Source: Oscillospiraceae bacterium (GTDB lineage Bacteria; Bacillota; Clostridia; Oscillospirales; Ruminococcaceae). From it: DNA of 47,254 bases. Below are positions 7,406 to 15,212 of the stretch, piece after piece. Both the position numbers and the translations under genes were made by a program. The notes under the pieces were generated by a model that saw only the letters and a program-made list of their open reading frames with translations, had not been told where the DNA came from and did not search any database. The stretch's first letter is position 1. Each line of letters begins with the position of its first letter. The stretch lies in assembly GCA_017460835.1 (NCBI GenBank), contig JAFUAD010000064.1, positions 1 to 47,254 on the forward strand, in the 5' to 3' direction.

Positions 7406-8740
7406 ATGGCTTTGAAGCTGAATACAAGCTATTTGTCCGGCTTCCTCGGAGAGGACGAGCTGAAGGGAATCGCCGTTCAGGCGGAGACCGCGGCGAAGGT
7501 TCTGCACGGGAAAAGCGGACTGGGCAACGATTTCCTCGGCTGGCTGACACTTCCGACGGACTACGACAAGGAAGAATTTGCCCGCATTCAGGCAGCGGCA
7601 CAGCGCATCAAGGAGCAGGCGGATGTCCTGATCGTCATCGGAATCGGCGGCTCCTATTTAGGCGCGCGTGCAGCAATCGAGCTGCTGAAATCGCCGTTCT
7701 ATAATAATATGAAGAAGGACACCCCGGATATCTACTATGTCGGCAACAACATTTCCCCGACCTATCTGAATGAGGTGCTGTCGATCTGCGAGGGCAGAGA
7801 CCTTGCAGTCAACGTCATCTCGAAGTCCGGCACGACCACCGAGCCCGCGCTCGCCTTCCGCATCTTCAAAAAGCTGCTGGAGGACAAGTACGGCAAGGAC
7901 GAGGCGAAGAAGCGGATCTACTGCACGACCGACCGCGCACGCGGTACGCTCAAAAATCTCGCGGATGCCGAGGGCTATGAGAGCTTTGTGATCCCGGATG
8001 ACGTCGGCGGCAGATTCTCTGTCCTGACGGCTGTCGGTCTGCTCCCGATCGCGGCAGCGGGCTGCGATATCGAAAAGCTCATGGCAGGCGCAAGAGCCGC
8101 GCAGGAAGCCTACAACGCACCGTTCGCAGAGAATGACTGCTACAAGTATGCGGCAATCCGCAACATCTTCTACCGCAAGGGCAAGGCCGTGGAAATGGTC
8201 GTCAGCTACGACCCCTCTATGGCGATGATGAACGAGTGGTACAAGCAGCTCTACGGCGAATCCGAGGGCAAGGACAACAAGGGTCTGTTCCCGTCCTCCG
8301 CGATCTTCTCCACCGATTTGCACTCGATGGGCCAGTATATTCAGGACGGCGCAAGACTGCTGTTTGAGACCGTTATTGATATCAAGCAGCCGAAACAGGA
8401 TCTCTTCTTAGAGCCCGATGCGGAAAATGCCGACGGCCTGAACTTCCTGACCGGACAGAACATGAGCATCGTCAACCGCCGCGCACTGGAGGGCACCATT
8501 CTGGCACATACCGAGGGCGGCGTCCCGAATATCGTGATCGAGCTGGATGACACCGCTGAGGAATCCCTCGGCTGGCTGATCTACTTCTTCGAGAAGGCAT
8601 GCGCGGTCTCCGGCTACATGCTCGGGGTCAATCCGTTCAATCAGCCCGGCGTCGAAAGCTACAAGAAAAATATGTTCGCACTGCTCGGCAAGCCCGGCTA
8701 TGAGGACATGAAGGCGGCGCTCGAAGCAAAGCTGAGCTGA
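7406..8740 (+). CDS. pgi: Glucose-6-phosphate isomerase
   Basis: 444 residues, the length of short bacterial PGI enzymes, interconverting glucose-6-phosphate and fructose-6-phosphate in the cytoplasm. Signatures: [10 protein letters not shown] (sugar-phosphate binding), [21 protein letters not shown], and the C-terminal G-V-E-S-Y-K-K-N with the catalytic Lys. Start ATG 7406 lies behind GGAGG. The frame is open back to 7166, but that part is upstream DNA containing the promoter. It is transcribed from 7270-7298 and is separated from the next gene by 102 bp. Confidence 0.96.
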   Translation: MALKLNTSYLSGFLGEDELKGIAVQAETAAKVLHGKSGLGNDFLGWLTLPTDYDKEEFARIQAAAQRIKEQADVLIVIGIGGSYLGARAAIELLKSPFYNNMKKDTPDIYYVGNNISPTYLNEVLSICEGRDLAVNVISKSGTTTEPALAFRIFKKLLEDKYGKDEAKKRIYCTTDRARGTLKNLADAEGYESFVIPDDVGGRFSVLTAVGLLPIAAAGCDIEKLMAGARAAQEAYNAPFAENDCYKYAAIRNIFYRKGKAVEMVVSYDPSMAMMNEWYKQLYGESEGKDNKGLFPSSAIFSTDLHSMGQYIQDGARLLFETVIDIKQPKQDLFLEPDAENADGLNFLTGQNMSIVNRRALEGTILAHTEGGVPNIVIELDDTAEESLGWLIYFFEKACAVSGYMLGVNPFNQPGVESYKKNMFALLGKPGYEDMKAALEAKLS

Positions 8741-8842
8741 GGCCTGCACACTGAAAACACACGGTTCCCAAAATCCATGCAGCCTGCGGGACATTCCGCC
8801 CCGCAGACGCACGAATTTGAAATAACGAAGGGAGAATTCACT

Positions 8843-9262
8843 ATGATTCAGGTAATTACCGGTAAAAGAGGCTCCGGCAAGACGAAGATTCTGCTCGGAA
8901 TGATCGACGACGCTGTGAAGGTTTCCAACGGCGACATCATCTGCATCGAGAAATGCATGAAGCTCACATACAGCGTCAACCACAAGGTTCGCCTTGTTGA
9001 CGCAGAACGCTACAACATCAGCGGCTTTGATATGTTTTACGGCTTTGTCGCGGGCGTGCTCGCCGGCAACTACGATATCAAGGAGGTCTTTGTTGACGGC
9101 ATCCTGAAGATCGGCGGCAGAAACTATGAGGAGCTGGGCGCTCTGCTCGAAAAGCTGGACATCCTCACCGGAGACGATGTGCATATGATCTTTACCGTTT
9201 CCGAGGATAATGACAGCCTGCCGGAGGCTGTGCTCAAATACCTGATTCCGCAGGCCGATTGA
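8843..9262 (+). CDS. Small P-loop protein, function unknown
   Basis: 139 residues. A Walker A motif G-K-R-G-S-G-K-T sits at the very N-terminus (about residues 7-14), followed by a Rossmann-like alternation. The hydrophobic strand ending in E-V-F-V-D-G is the best Walker B candidate. It is far too short for an AAA or ABC ATPase and resembles the short conserved P-loop proteins of Clostridia that are often auto-annotated as twitching-motility PilT. There are no pilus genes nearby, so that name is misleading. Start ATG 8843 follows AAGGGAG. The 102-bp gap after pgi holds a GC hairpin (about 8781-8803) without a T-tract. Confidence 0.7.
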   Translation: MIQVITGKRGSGKTKILLGMIDDAVKVSNGDIICIEKCMKLTYSVNHKVRLVDAERYNISGFDMFYGFVAGVLAGNYDIKEVFVDGILKIGGRNYEELGALLEKLDILTGDDVHMIFTVSEDNDSLPEAVLKYLIPQAD

Positions 9263-9302
9263 GAATATTTTTGGCGAGAACGCCACAAATGATTCCCTGC
9301 GA

Positions 9303-9331
9303 TTGACAAAACACGGCACTTTTGGTATAAT
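9303..9331 (+). promoter_or_regulatory. Perfect sigma-A promoter of yceD-rpmF
   Basis: TTGACA (9303-9308), 17 bp, TATAAT (9326-9331), 71 bp before yceD. Full consensus fits a ribosomal-protein operon. Confidence 0.9.
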
Positions 9332-9402
9332 CTATCTGTAATGCTCTGTGCAGAAAAGGCTGCTGCCGAAAGCGCCGCGCCAGATGAAAGGCGGTGTCTC
9401 AG

Positions 9403-9897
9403 ATGCAGGAAACTGCCGCAGATTACCGGATTTCCATCCGGTCGCTGCTGCTGCGTCCCGATGAAACAAAACCTGTCTCAAAGGAAATTGATGCAGAAAC
9501 CGCAAGCTCCTACGGTCTGCCGTGTCAGGCGCCGCCGACTGTGGAAGGCTTGCTCGAAAACCGCGCGGGTGTTCTGATGTTCCGGTATACCCTGCGCTGT
9601 GTTCCGCTGCTCGAATGTGACCGCTGCCTTTCCCCTGTCACCAATCCGGTGGAGGAAACCTTCACCCATGTGATCGTAACAGAAACCGCGTCAGAGCAAA
9701 ACGACGCCGAATATCTGTTGGCACCAGACGCGATGCTGGATCTCGCAGAAGTCGCTATGACGGATCTCCGTCTGTCTCTGCCGACAAAAACACTCTGCTC
9801 CCCCGACTGCAAGGGGCTCTGCCCCGTCTGCGGACAGAACCGGAACGAGCGGGAATGCGGATGTGTCTCTGCGGATATCACACTGGATTTTCAGTAA
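9403..9897 (+). CDS. yceD: YceD family (DUF177) protein
   Basis: 164 residues. DUF177 proteins are encoded next to rpmF across bacteria and are linked to 23S rRNA accumulation. Visible features: a C-x2-C pair (E-C-D-R-C-L-S-P, about residues 69-72) and the C-terminal Cys-rich G-L-C-P-V-C-G-x-N-x8-C-x-C, probably zinc-binding and typical of the Firmicutes branch. Start ATG 9403 lies behind AAGGCGG; a GTG at 9394 is in frame but overlaps that site. It is followed 45 bp later by rpmF in the same transcript. Confidence 0.88.
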   Translation: MQETAADYRISIRSLLLRPDETKPVSKEIDAETASSYGLPCQAPPTVEGLLENRAGVLMFRYTLRCVPLLECDRCLSPVTNPVEETFTHVIVTETASEQNDAEYLLAPDAMLDLAEVAMTDLRLSLPTKTLCSPDCKGLCPVCGQNRNERECGCVSADITLDFQ

Positions 9898-9942
9898 CCC
9901 GGCAGTCGTAGGATTCTATATCAAAACAAGGAGGTGCCGACA

Positions 9943-10128
9943 ATGGCTGTACCGAAGAGAAAAACTTCCAAGGCAAGACGCAATACCCGCCGTTCTGCCG
10001 TCAGCAAGCTGGCGATGCCTGCAATGAGCAAGTGCTCCAACTGCGGCGCGTTCAAAGCGCCCCACAAGGTTTGCAAGCAGTGCGGTTATTACAATGGCGT
10101 AGCAGTGCTCAAGATCGAAGAGGACTGA
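9943..10128 (+). CDS. rpmF: 50S ribosomal protein L32
   Basis: 61 residues, the standard length. N-terminal [13 protein letters not shown] is the L32 signature, followed by a four-Cys zinc ribbon (C31-x2-C34 and C44-x2-C47), so this is the zinc-binding form. Start ATG 9943 follows AAGGAGG. It is the last gene of the yceD-rpmF operon and a terminator follows at 10153. Confidence 0.97.
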   Translation: MAVPKRKTSKARRNTRRSAVSKLAMPAMSKCSNCGAFKAPHKVCKQCGYYNGVAVLKIEED

Positions 10129-10152
10129 TCCGCAGGATCTTATGCGAATTGC

Positions 10153-10191
10153 AAAAGGGGAGAGGGACGGAAGTGTACTTCTCCCTTTTTT
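10153..10191 (+). terminator. Terminator of yceD-rpmF
   Basis: Hairpin AAAAGGGGAGA/TCTCCCTTTT with one bulged G, running into a T-tract, 24 bp after rpmF. Confidence 0.8.
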
Positions 10192-10195
10192 GTTT

Positions 10196-10295
10196 GCGGA
10201 TGTGGCGAAGGAGTAATGCGGCCGCGGGTATGAGGCCGGCTTTGTACGGCGGGATATCTTCGACGATTTCGGGGGTGCAATTCCCCTCATCCGCA
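10196..10295 (+). other. tRNA-Leu-like sequence without a canonical anticodon arm
   Basis: A perfect seven-pair acceptor GCGGATG (10196-10202) / CATCCGC (10288-10294) encloses a T-arm GGGGG/CCCCT with loop TGCAATT, one base off the usual TTCAATT. GCGGATGTGGCG and CATCCGCACC resemble the two ends of Firmicutes tRNA-Leu as I remember them. A D-arm can be drawn (GCG/TGC), but the central arm GGCC/GGCC has a 10-nt loop without U33, and the long variable region folds poorly. It may be a tRNA pseudogene or a tRNA-like RNA in the DUF512 leader. Confidence 0.5.
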
Positions 10296-10336
10296 CCCAT
10301 CACGAACCGAAAACTGATAGCCGGAGGCGGAGCGAC

Positions 10337-11644
10337 ATGATCGAAATAACGGATGTGACAGAAGGCTCTCCGGCCGCAAGAGCAGGGCTTTTGGCGGGCG
10401 ATCTGCTGATCGCGGTCAATGATACGGTGATTCACGATGTCATTGACTACCGCTTTGCCGTCACGGAGCGGAGACTGAAAATCCGCTTTCAGCGGGAGGG
10501 CGCCGAGCAGGAGATCACGCTGCATAAGCAGGAATATGACGACCCCGGGCTGGGCTTTGCGACCGCGCTGATGGACGAAAAGCGCACCTGCGGCAATCAC
10601 TGCATTTTCTGCTTTATTGACCAGAACCCGAAGGGAATGCGCGACACGATCTATTTCAAGGACGACGATGCGCGGCTTTCCTTTTTGCAGGGCAGCTATA
10701 TCACCCTGACCAACCTGACCGACGAGGATGTGGACCGGATCATCAAAATGCACCTGACAGTGAATGTTTCGGTGCATACGACCGACCCGGTTCTGCGCCG
10801 GAAAATGCTCGGAAACCGGTATGCGGGCGAATCGCTGCGGCATCTAAAGCGCATGGCGGATGCCGGCGTTTCGATGAACTGCCAGATCGTGCTCTGCCCG
10901 ACATGGAACGACGGAGACCACCTTCACAGGACGCTCGCAGACCTGTTCGGCATGGTGCCGGCGGTCGAGAGCATCGCGGTGGTTCCCTTCGGCATGACGA
11001 AATTCCGGCAGCATCTCTGCCCGATTCCCGCATTTACGCAGGAAACCGCGCGCGCTGCCGTCGAGCAGATCGAGGCGGTGCAGCGCTGGAGCCTCTCCGC
11101 GAACGGGCGGCGGATCGTCTATGCCTCCGATGAGCTCTATCTGCTCGCGGGGCTGCCGCTCCCGGAGGACGATGCATACGAGGGCTACCCGCAGTATGAA
11201 AACGGCGTCGGCATGCTGCGCTATCTGATGAATGAGTTTTACGAGGCGCTGGAGGATGCCGAATATGACGGAGAACCGCGCTTTCTGACGATTGCGACGG
11301 GGAGCGCCGCGGCGCCCTTCCTCGAAAAGATGATGCGCGATCTCGAAGAAAAATTCCCGGCAGTCCATTGCCGGGTGATAACGGTGCTCAATGATTTTTA
11401 CGGGCACTCCATTACGGTTGCGGGGCTGCTGACCTTTCAGGATCTGCTCGCGCAGCTCAAAGGGCAGGAGCTCGGCAGTGCCGTTCTGCTCTCGGAAACC
11501 TGCCTGCGGCATGACGATGTGTTCCTCGACGACAAATCCCGCGCGGATTTAGAGGCGGCGCTCGGCGTGCCGGTCATCAAGACAAAAGTAGACGGCTATG
11601 TACTGTTAGACACGGTTCTCGGGTTTTCCGACGGAACTGTGTGA
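10337..11644 (+). CDS. DUF512 radical-SAM/PDZ protein
   Basis: 435 residues: a PDZ-like domain (about 1-65, with G-S-P-A-A-R-A-G-L), then a radical-SAM-type core with C85-x3-C89-x2-C92 in the sequence C-G-N-H-C-I-F-C, which should bind a 4Fe-4S cluster, then the DUF512 C-terminal domain. The chemistry is not known for the family. Its conserved position beside der in Clostridia is repeated here and suggests a ribosome- or translation-related task. Start ATG 10337 follows GGAGGCGG. It heads the DUF512-der-plsY-gpsA operon with 36-37 bp gaps. No clear promoter lies between 10192 and 10336. Confidence 0.88.
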   Translation: MIEITDVTEGSPAARAGLLAGDLLIAVNDTVIHDVIDYRFAVTERRLKIRFQREGAEQEITLHKQEYDDPGLGFATALMDEKRTCGNHCIFCFIDQNPKGMRDTIYFKDDDARLSFLQGSYITLTNLTDEDVDRIIKMHLTVNVSVHTTDPVLRRKMLGNRYAGESLRHLKRMADAGVSMNCQIVLCPTWNDGDHLHRTLADLFGMVPAVESIAVVPFGMTKFRQHLCPIPAFTQETARAAVEQIEAVQRWSLSANGRRIVYASDELYLLAGLPLPEDDAYEGYPQYENGVGMLRYLMNEFYEALEDAEYDGEPRFLTIATGSAAAPFLEKMMRDLEEKFPAVHCRVITVLNDFYGHSITVAGLLTFQDLLAQLKGQELGSAVLLSETCLRHDDVFLDDKSRADLEAALGVPVIKTKVDGYVLLDTVLGFSDGTV

Positions 11645-11681
11645 TTGCCGGCTCATTGCCGGACGGAGAGGAGAAACCAGA

Positions 11682-13016
11682 ATGGCTTTGCCGGTTGTCG
11701 CTGTGGTCGGGCGGCCGAATGTCGGAAAATCGACCCTTTTCAATAAGCTCGTCGGGCAGCGGCTCTCGATCGTCGAGGACACGCCCGGCGTCACCAGAGA
11801 CCGCATCTACGCGAAGGCGGAGTGGTGCGGCAGGGAATTTATGGTCGTCGATACCGGCGGTATCGAGCCGAAAACCGATGACCACATGCTCGAACAGATG
11901 CGCCGGCAGGCAGAGCTCGCGATCGAGCGCGCCGACGTCATCATCCTCGTGACGGATGTCCGCGCGGGCGTTACCGCAAACGACATCGACGTCGCGGGCA
12001 TGCTGCAAAAATCCGGCAAGCCGATCGTGCTCTGCGTCAACAAATGCGATTCGGTCGGCGAGCCGCCGATGGAATTTTATGAGTTCTATAATCTCGGCCT
12101 CGGCGAGCCATACGCGGTCTCCTCGCTGCACGGCAGCGGAACCGGCGATATGCTCGACGCGGTCTGTGAGATGCTGCCGGAGGATGCCGGAACCGGCGAG
12201 GATACAGAGCGGATCGCGGTCGCGGTCATCGGAAAGCCGAATGTCGGAAAATCCAGCCTGATCAATTATCTCGCAGGCGAGGAGCGCTCCATTGTCATGG
12301 ACGAGGCCGGCACCACGCGCGATGCGATCGACCTGCCCTATGAGAATGAGACGGGAAAGTATCTCTTTATTGATACCGCGGGCATCCGCAAAAAGGCAAA
12401 AATCACCGACAATATCGAGCATTACAGCGTGCTGCGCGCATTTATGGCGGTTGACCGGGCACAGGTCGCGGTCATCGTGATCGACGCGACGACCGGCTTC
12501 ACCGAGCAGGACAGCAAGGTCGCCGGCTATGCGCATCAGCAGGGCAAGGGCTGCATCGTCTGCGTCAACAAGTGGGATCTCGTCGAGAAGGACGGCAAGA
12601 CTATGCAGGAATTCACGCAGAAGCTCGAACACGATTTCAGCTTCATGAGCTATGTGCCGTTCCTGTTTATCAGCGCGAAAACCGGGCAGCGCGTGCAGAA
12701 GCTCTTTCCGCTGATTCAGCAGGTCGCGGCAAACAATGCCGTCCGGATCACGACCGGCAAGCTGAACGATGTGCTCGCCTATGCGACCGCGCGCGTGCAG
12801 CCGCCGACCGATAAGGGCAGAAGGCTCAAGATTTACTACATGACACAGGCGGGCACACAGCCGCCGACCTTCGTGTTCTTCGTCAACCGCGCCGATCTGT
12901 TCCATTTTTCCTATCAGCGCTATCTCGAAAACCAGATCCGCGAGACCTTCGGGCTGGAGGGAACACCGGTGAAATTTGTCATCCGCGAGCGCGGAAACGA
13001 CAACGGCAGCAAGTAA
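11682..13016 (+). CDS. der: Ribosome biogenesis GTPase Der (EngA)
   Basis: 444 residues with the diagnostic tandem G-domains. The first has G-R-P-N-V-G-K-S at residues 10-17 and D-T-G-G. The second has G-K-P-N-V-G-K-S near 185 and D-T-A-G. Each has a matching N-K-x-D/N-K-W-D base-recognition motif, and a KH-like domain follows. Der acts in late assembly of the 50S subunit. Length is typical for the family. Start ATG 11682 follows GGAGAGGAG. Confidence 0.97.
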   Translation: MALPVVAVVGRPNVGKSTLFNKLVGQRLSIVEDTPGVTRDRIYAKAEWCGREFMVVDTGGIEPKTDDHMLEQMRRQAELAIERADVIILVTDVRAGVTANDIDVAGMLQKSGKPIVLCVNKCDSVGEPPMEFYEFYNLGLGEPYAVSSLHGSGTGDMLDAVCEMLPEDAGTGEDTERIAVAVIGKPNVGKSSLINYLAGEERSIVMDEAGTTRDAIDLPYENETGKYLFIDTAGIRKKAKITDNIEHYSVLRAFMAVDRAQVAVIVIDATTGFTEQDSKVAGYAHQQGKGCIVCVNKWDLVEKDGKTMQEFTQKLEHDFSFMSYVPFLFISAKTGQRVQKLFPLIQQVAANNAVRITTGKLNDVLAYATARVQPPTDKGRRLKIYYMTQAGTQPPTFVFFVNRADLFHFSYQRYLENQIRETFGLEGTPVKFVIRERGNDNGSK

Positions 13017-13053
13017 ATCTGCCGGTTCAATCAATCAGGGGTGAATTTTGATT

Positions 13054-13788
13054 ATGCAGGGAACTCTTTTAGGCTATCTCGCCAGCGTCACGATCGCGGC
13101 GCTCTGCGGCTATCTGATCGGCAGCTTCAACGGTGCGATCGTCACCGTCCGGCTGCTGAAGCACAAGGACGTCCGGAAATACGGCAGCGGAAACGCCGGG
13201 CTGACCAATGTCCTGCGCTGCTTCGGCAAGGGCTGCGGGCTTCTGACGCTCATCATTGATCTCGGCAAGGGCGCGGCGGCAATGGCGCTCGCGGAGTGGT
13301 ACGGCAAACGTCTCGGCTGGGCGCCGCTCGCAGAGGGCACCGGTGCCGCAAACAACTTCCGCTGGCTCTGCTATGTCGCGGCGATCTTCGTTGTCGCCGG
13401 GCATGTGTTCCCGGTCTGGCACGGCTTCCGCGGCGGCAAGGGCGTGCTCGTCGGCGTCAGCGTGTTCCTCGTCATCAATCCGTGGACGTTTGTGATTCTG
13501 ATGGCGATTTTCGCCGTGATCACACTCGTGAGCAAATATGTATCCCTTGCGTCCATCATCGCGACGCTCTGTGTCATCCCGACGACCTTCTTCCTCGAAC
13601 GCTTCCAGCGCGGCACCACCGCCTTTATCGCATTCTTTTACACTGTCATGATCGCGCTGCCCGCCTTCCTGATCGTTTACAGCCACCATGAGAACATCGC
13701 GCGGCTCAGAAACGGCACGGAGCGGAAAATCGGCGAAAAAAAGAAGAAGAAAAGAATAAGAAGAAAAAAGCCCGCACAATCGGAATGA
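13054..13788 (+). CDS. plsY: Acyl-phosphate:glycerol-3-phosphate acyltransferase PlsY
   Basis: 244 residues, an integral membrane enzyme making lysophosphatidate from acyl-phosphate and glycerol-3-phosphate. Family motifs: G-S-F-N-G-A in the first helix, the G-S-G-N-A-G-L-T-N loop, and G-H-V-F-P-V-W-H-G-F-R-G-G-K-G. About six hydrophobic segments. The C-terminus is a strongly basic Lys/Arg tail that lengthens it compared with the usual ~200 residues. Start ATG 13054 is ten bases after AGGGGTG; the in-frame TTG at 13048 is too close. The next gene, gpsA, makes its substrate. Confidence 0.95.
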   Translation: MQGTLLGYLASVTIAALCGYLIGSFNGAIVTVRLLKHKDVRKYGSGNAGLTNVLRCFGKGCGLLTLIIDLGKGAAAMALAEWYGKRLGWAPLAEGTGAANNFRWLCYVAAIFVVAGHVFPVWHGFRGGKGVLVGVSVFLVINPWTFVILMAIFAVITLVSKYVSLASIIATLCVIPTTFFLERFQRGTTAFIAFFYTVMIALPAFLIVYSHHENIARLRNGTERKIGEKKKKKRIRRKKPAQSE

Positions 13789-13824
13789 TCCGCATCAGCG
13801 GAAAACATAACGGAGGTATCTGAC

Positions 13825-14823
13825 ATGGCAAACATAACGGTTCTCGGCGGCGGCTTCGGCACCGCTCTCGCCGTCATGCTCTACACGACACAGGAGCATG
13901 AAATCACGATCTGGAGCGCGATTCCGGAGGAAATCGAGGCAATGCGCCGCGACGGAGAGCAGAAGGAAAAGCTGCCGGGCGTGAAAATCCCGAACGGCAT
14001 TTCCCTGACGACCGATCTTGCGGTCATCGACAACAGCGACCTTGTTTTGTTCGCAATTCCCTCGGCATATGTGCGCGACACCTGCAAAAAGGTTGCGCCG
14101 CACCTAAAGCCCGGCACCGTGATCCTCAATGCCGGAAAGGGCATCGAGGAGGACACCTTCAAGCTCATGAGCACAGTCTTTGCAGAGGAGCTGCCGCAGG
14201 GCACCTATGTCGTCCTGACAGGCCCCTCCCATGCGGAGGAGGTCGGCAGAAACATCCCGACCAGCGTGGTCGCGGCGTCATCGAGCGCAACGGCTGCCTA
14301 TCTGGTGCAGGAGTGGTTCAGCTCCCCGACCTTCCGCGTCTATATCAATGACGACGTGACCGGCTGCGAGCTCGGCGGCGCGCTGAAAAATGTCATCGCG
14401 CTCTGCGCCGGCATTTCCGACGGCCTCGGCTACGGCGACAATACGAAGGCGATGCTGATGACCCGCGGGCTGCATGAGATCGAGCGGCTCGGGCAGGCAC
14501 TCGGCTCCAGAACGAATACCTTTGCCGGCCTGACCGGACTCGGCGACCTCATCGTCACCTGTACGAGCATGCACTCCCGCAACCGCCGCGCCGGAATGCT
14601 CATCGGACAGGGCGTGAATCCCGCCGATGCCGTCGCGCAGGTCGGTACTGTCGAGGGCTATTACTGCTGCCACGCCGCCTACGGTCTGGCTATGCGCTAT
14701 GATGTCGAAATGCCGATCACCGAGGCGCTCTACCGCGTGCTCTATGAGGAAGCGGATGTCCGTGAGGCCGTCCAGACACTCCTCGACAGACCCAAGCGCC
14801 ATGAATACGAAAAGCTGAACTGA
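13825..14823 (+). CDS. gpsA: NAD(P)-dependent glycerol-3-phosphate dehydrogenase
   Basis: 332 residues. Reduces dihydroxyacetone phosphate to sn-glycerol-3-phosphate, feeding PlsY. The family block L-G-G-A-L-K-N-V-I-A-L-C-A-G with the catalytic Lys and the G-L-T-G-L-G-D-L motif are intact. The N-terminal nucleotide loop reads V-L-G-G-G-F-G-T-A, one residue shorter than the usual G-x-G-x2-G; whether this alters cofactor binding is unknown. Last gene of the DUF512-der-plsY-gpsA operon. Confidence 0.95.
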   Translation: MANITVLGGGFGTALAVMLYTTQEHEITIWSAIPEEIEAMRRDGEQKEKLPGVKIPNGISLTTDLAVIDNSDLVLFAIPSAYVRDTCKKVAPHLKPGTVILNAGKGIEEDTFKLMSTVFAEELPQGTYVVLTGPSHAEEVGRNIPTSVVAASSSATAAYLVQEWFSSPTFRVYINDDVTGCELGGALKNVIALCAGISDGLGYGDNTKAMLMTRGLHEIERLGQALGSRTNTFAGLTGLGDLIVTCTSMHSRNRRAGMLIGQGVNPADAVAQVGTVEGYYCCHAAYGLAMRYDVEMPITEALYRVLYEEADVREAVQTLLDRPKRHEYEKLN

Positions 14824-14852
14824 TCGCGCGCTCAGCCTTTCTTGATAACAAA

Positions 14853-14880
14853 AGCCGCACGGATTCATTTCCGTGCGGCT
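14853..14880. terminator. Bidirectional terminator between gpsA and the tautomerase gene
   Basis: Ten-pair hairpin AGCCGCACGG/CCGTGCGGCT. The minus-strand side continues TTTTGTT; the plus side is less T-rich (CAGTCTTTGT). It serves two convergent operons. Confidence 0.75.
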
Positions 14881-14967
14881 CAGTCTTTGTATAAAGGTAT
14901 CGCTTCGCGATGATTTTGAAAGAGCAGCGCCCATTATCAATCCATCGGAGATACATCTAGATTCTTC

Positions 14968-15195
14968 TCAGAATTGCTGCTCGCCCTCGAGAATCAGCAT
15001 TTTGTCTGCCTGCGGATCAATCTCCTGCTCCTTGACGGTTTTCTGCCACACATCGGGCTCATAGGATTCGATCCTGACGGTCACGGCAGAGCGCGGGCAG
15101 CCCCACTTTTCCGTGAAAACGCGGGTAATCTCCTCGGCGACCTCTTTCTGGATCGCGGGATCCTTCGGATACGCTTTTACAACAATATACGGCAT
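14968..15195 (-). CDS. 4-oxalocrotonate tautomerase family protein
   Basis: 75 residues. After Met removal it begins P-Y-I-V-V-K-A-Y-P, giving the catalytic N-terminal proline of tautomerases. The rest follows the beta-alpha-beta fold, with a helix around K-E-V-A-E-E-I and an arginine at R-S-A-V-T-V-R-I. The physiological substrate is not predictable. Start: ATG at 15195, seven bases after GGAGG; the in-frame ATG at 15201 touches that site and would bury the proline. It lies 17 bp after the MurL-like gene in the same direction and is probably co-transcribed. Confidence 0.85.
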   Translation of the reverse strand: MPYIVVKAYPKDPAIQKEVAEEITRVFTEKWGCPRSAVTVRIESYEPDVWQKTVKEQEIDPQADKMLILEGEQQF

Positions 15196-15212
15196 GATCA
15201 TCCCTCCTTTCG

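Noticed and set aside
10196-10295. Functional class II tRNA (Leu, Ser or Sec)
   Set aside because: No 7-nt anticodon loop with U33 and no regular long variable arm can be folded, although the acceptor and T-arm look genuine.
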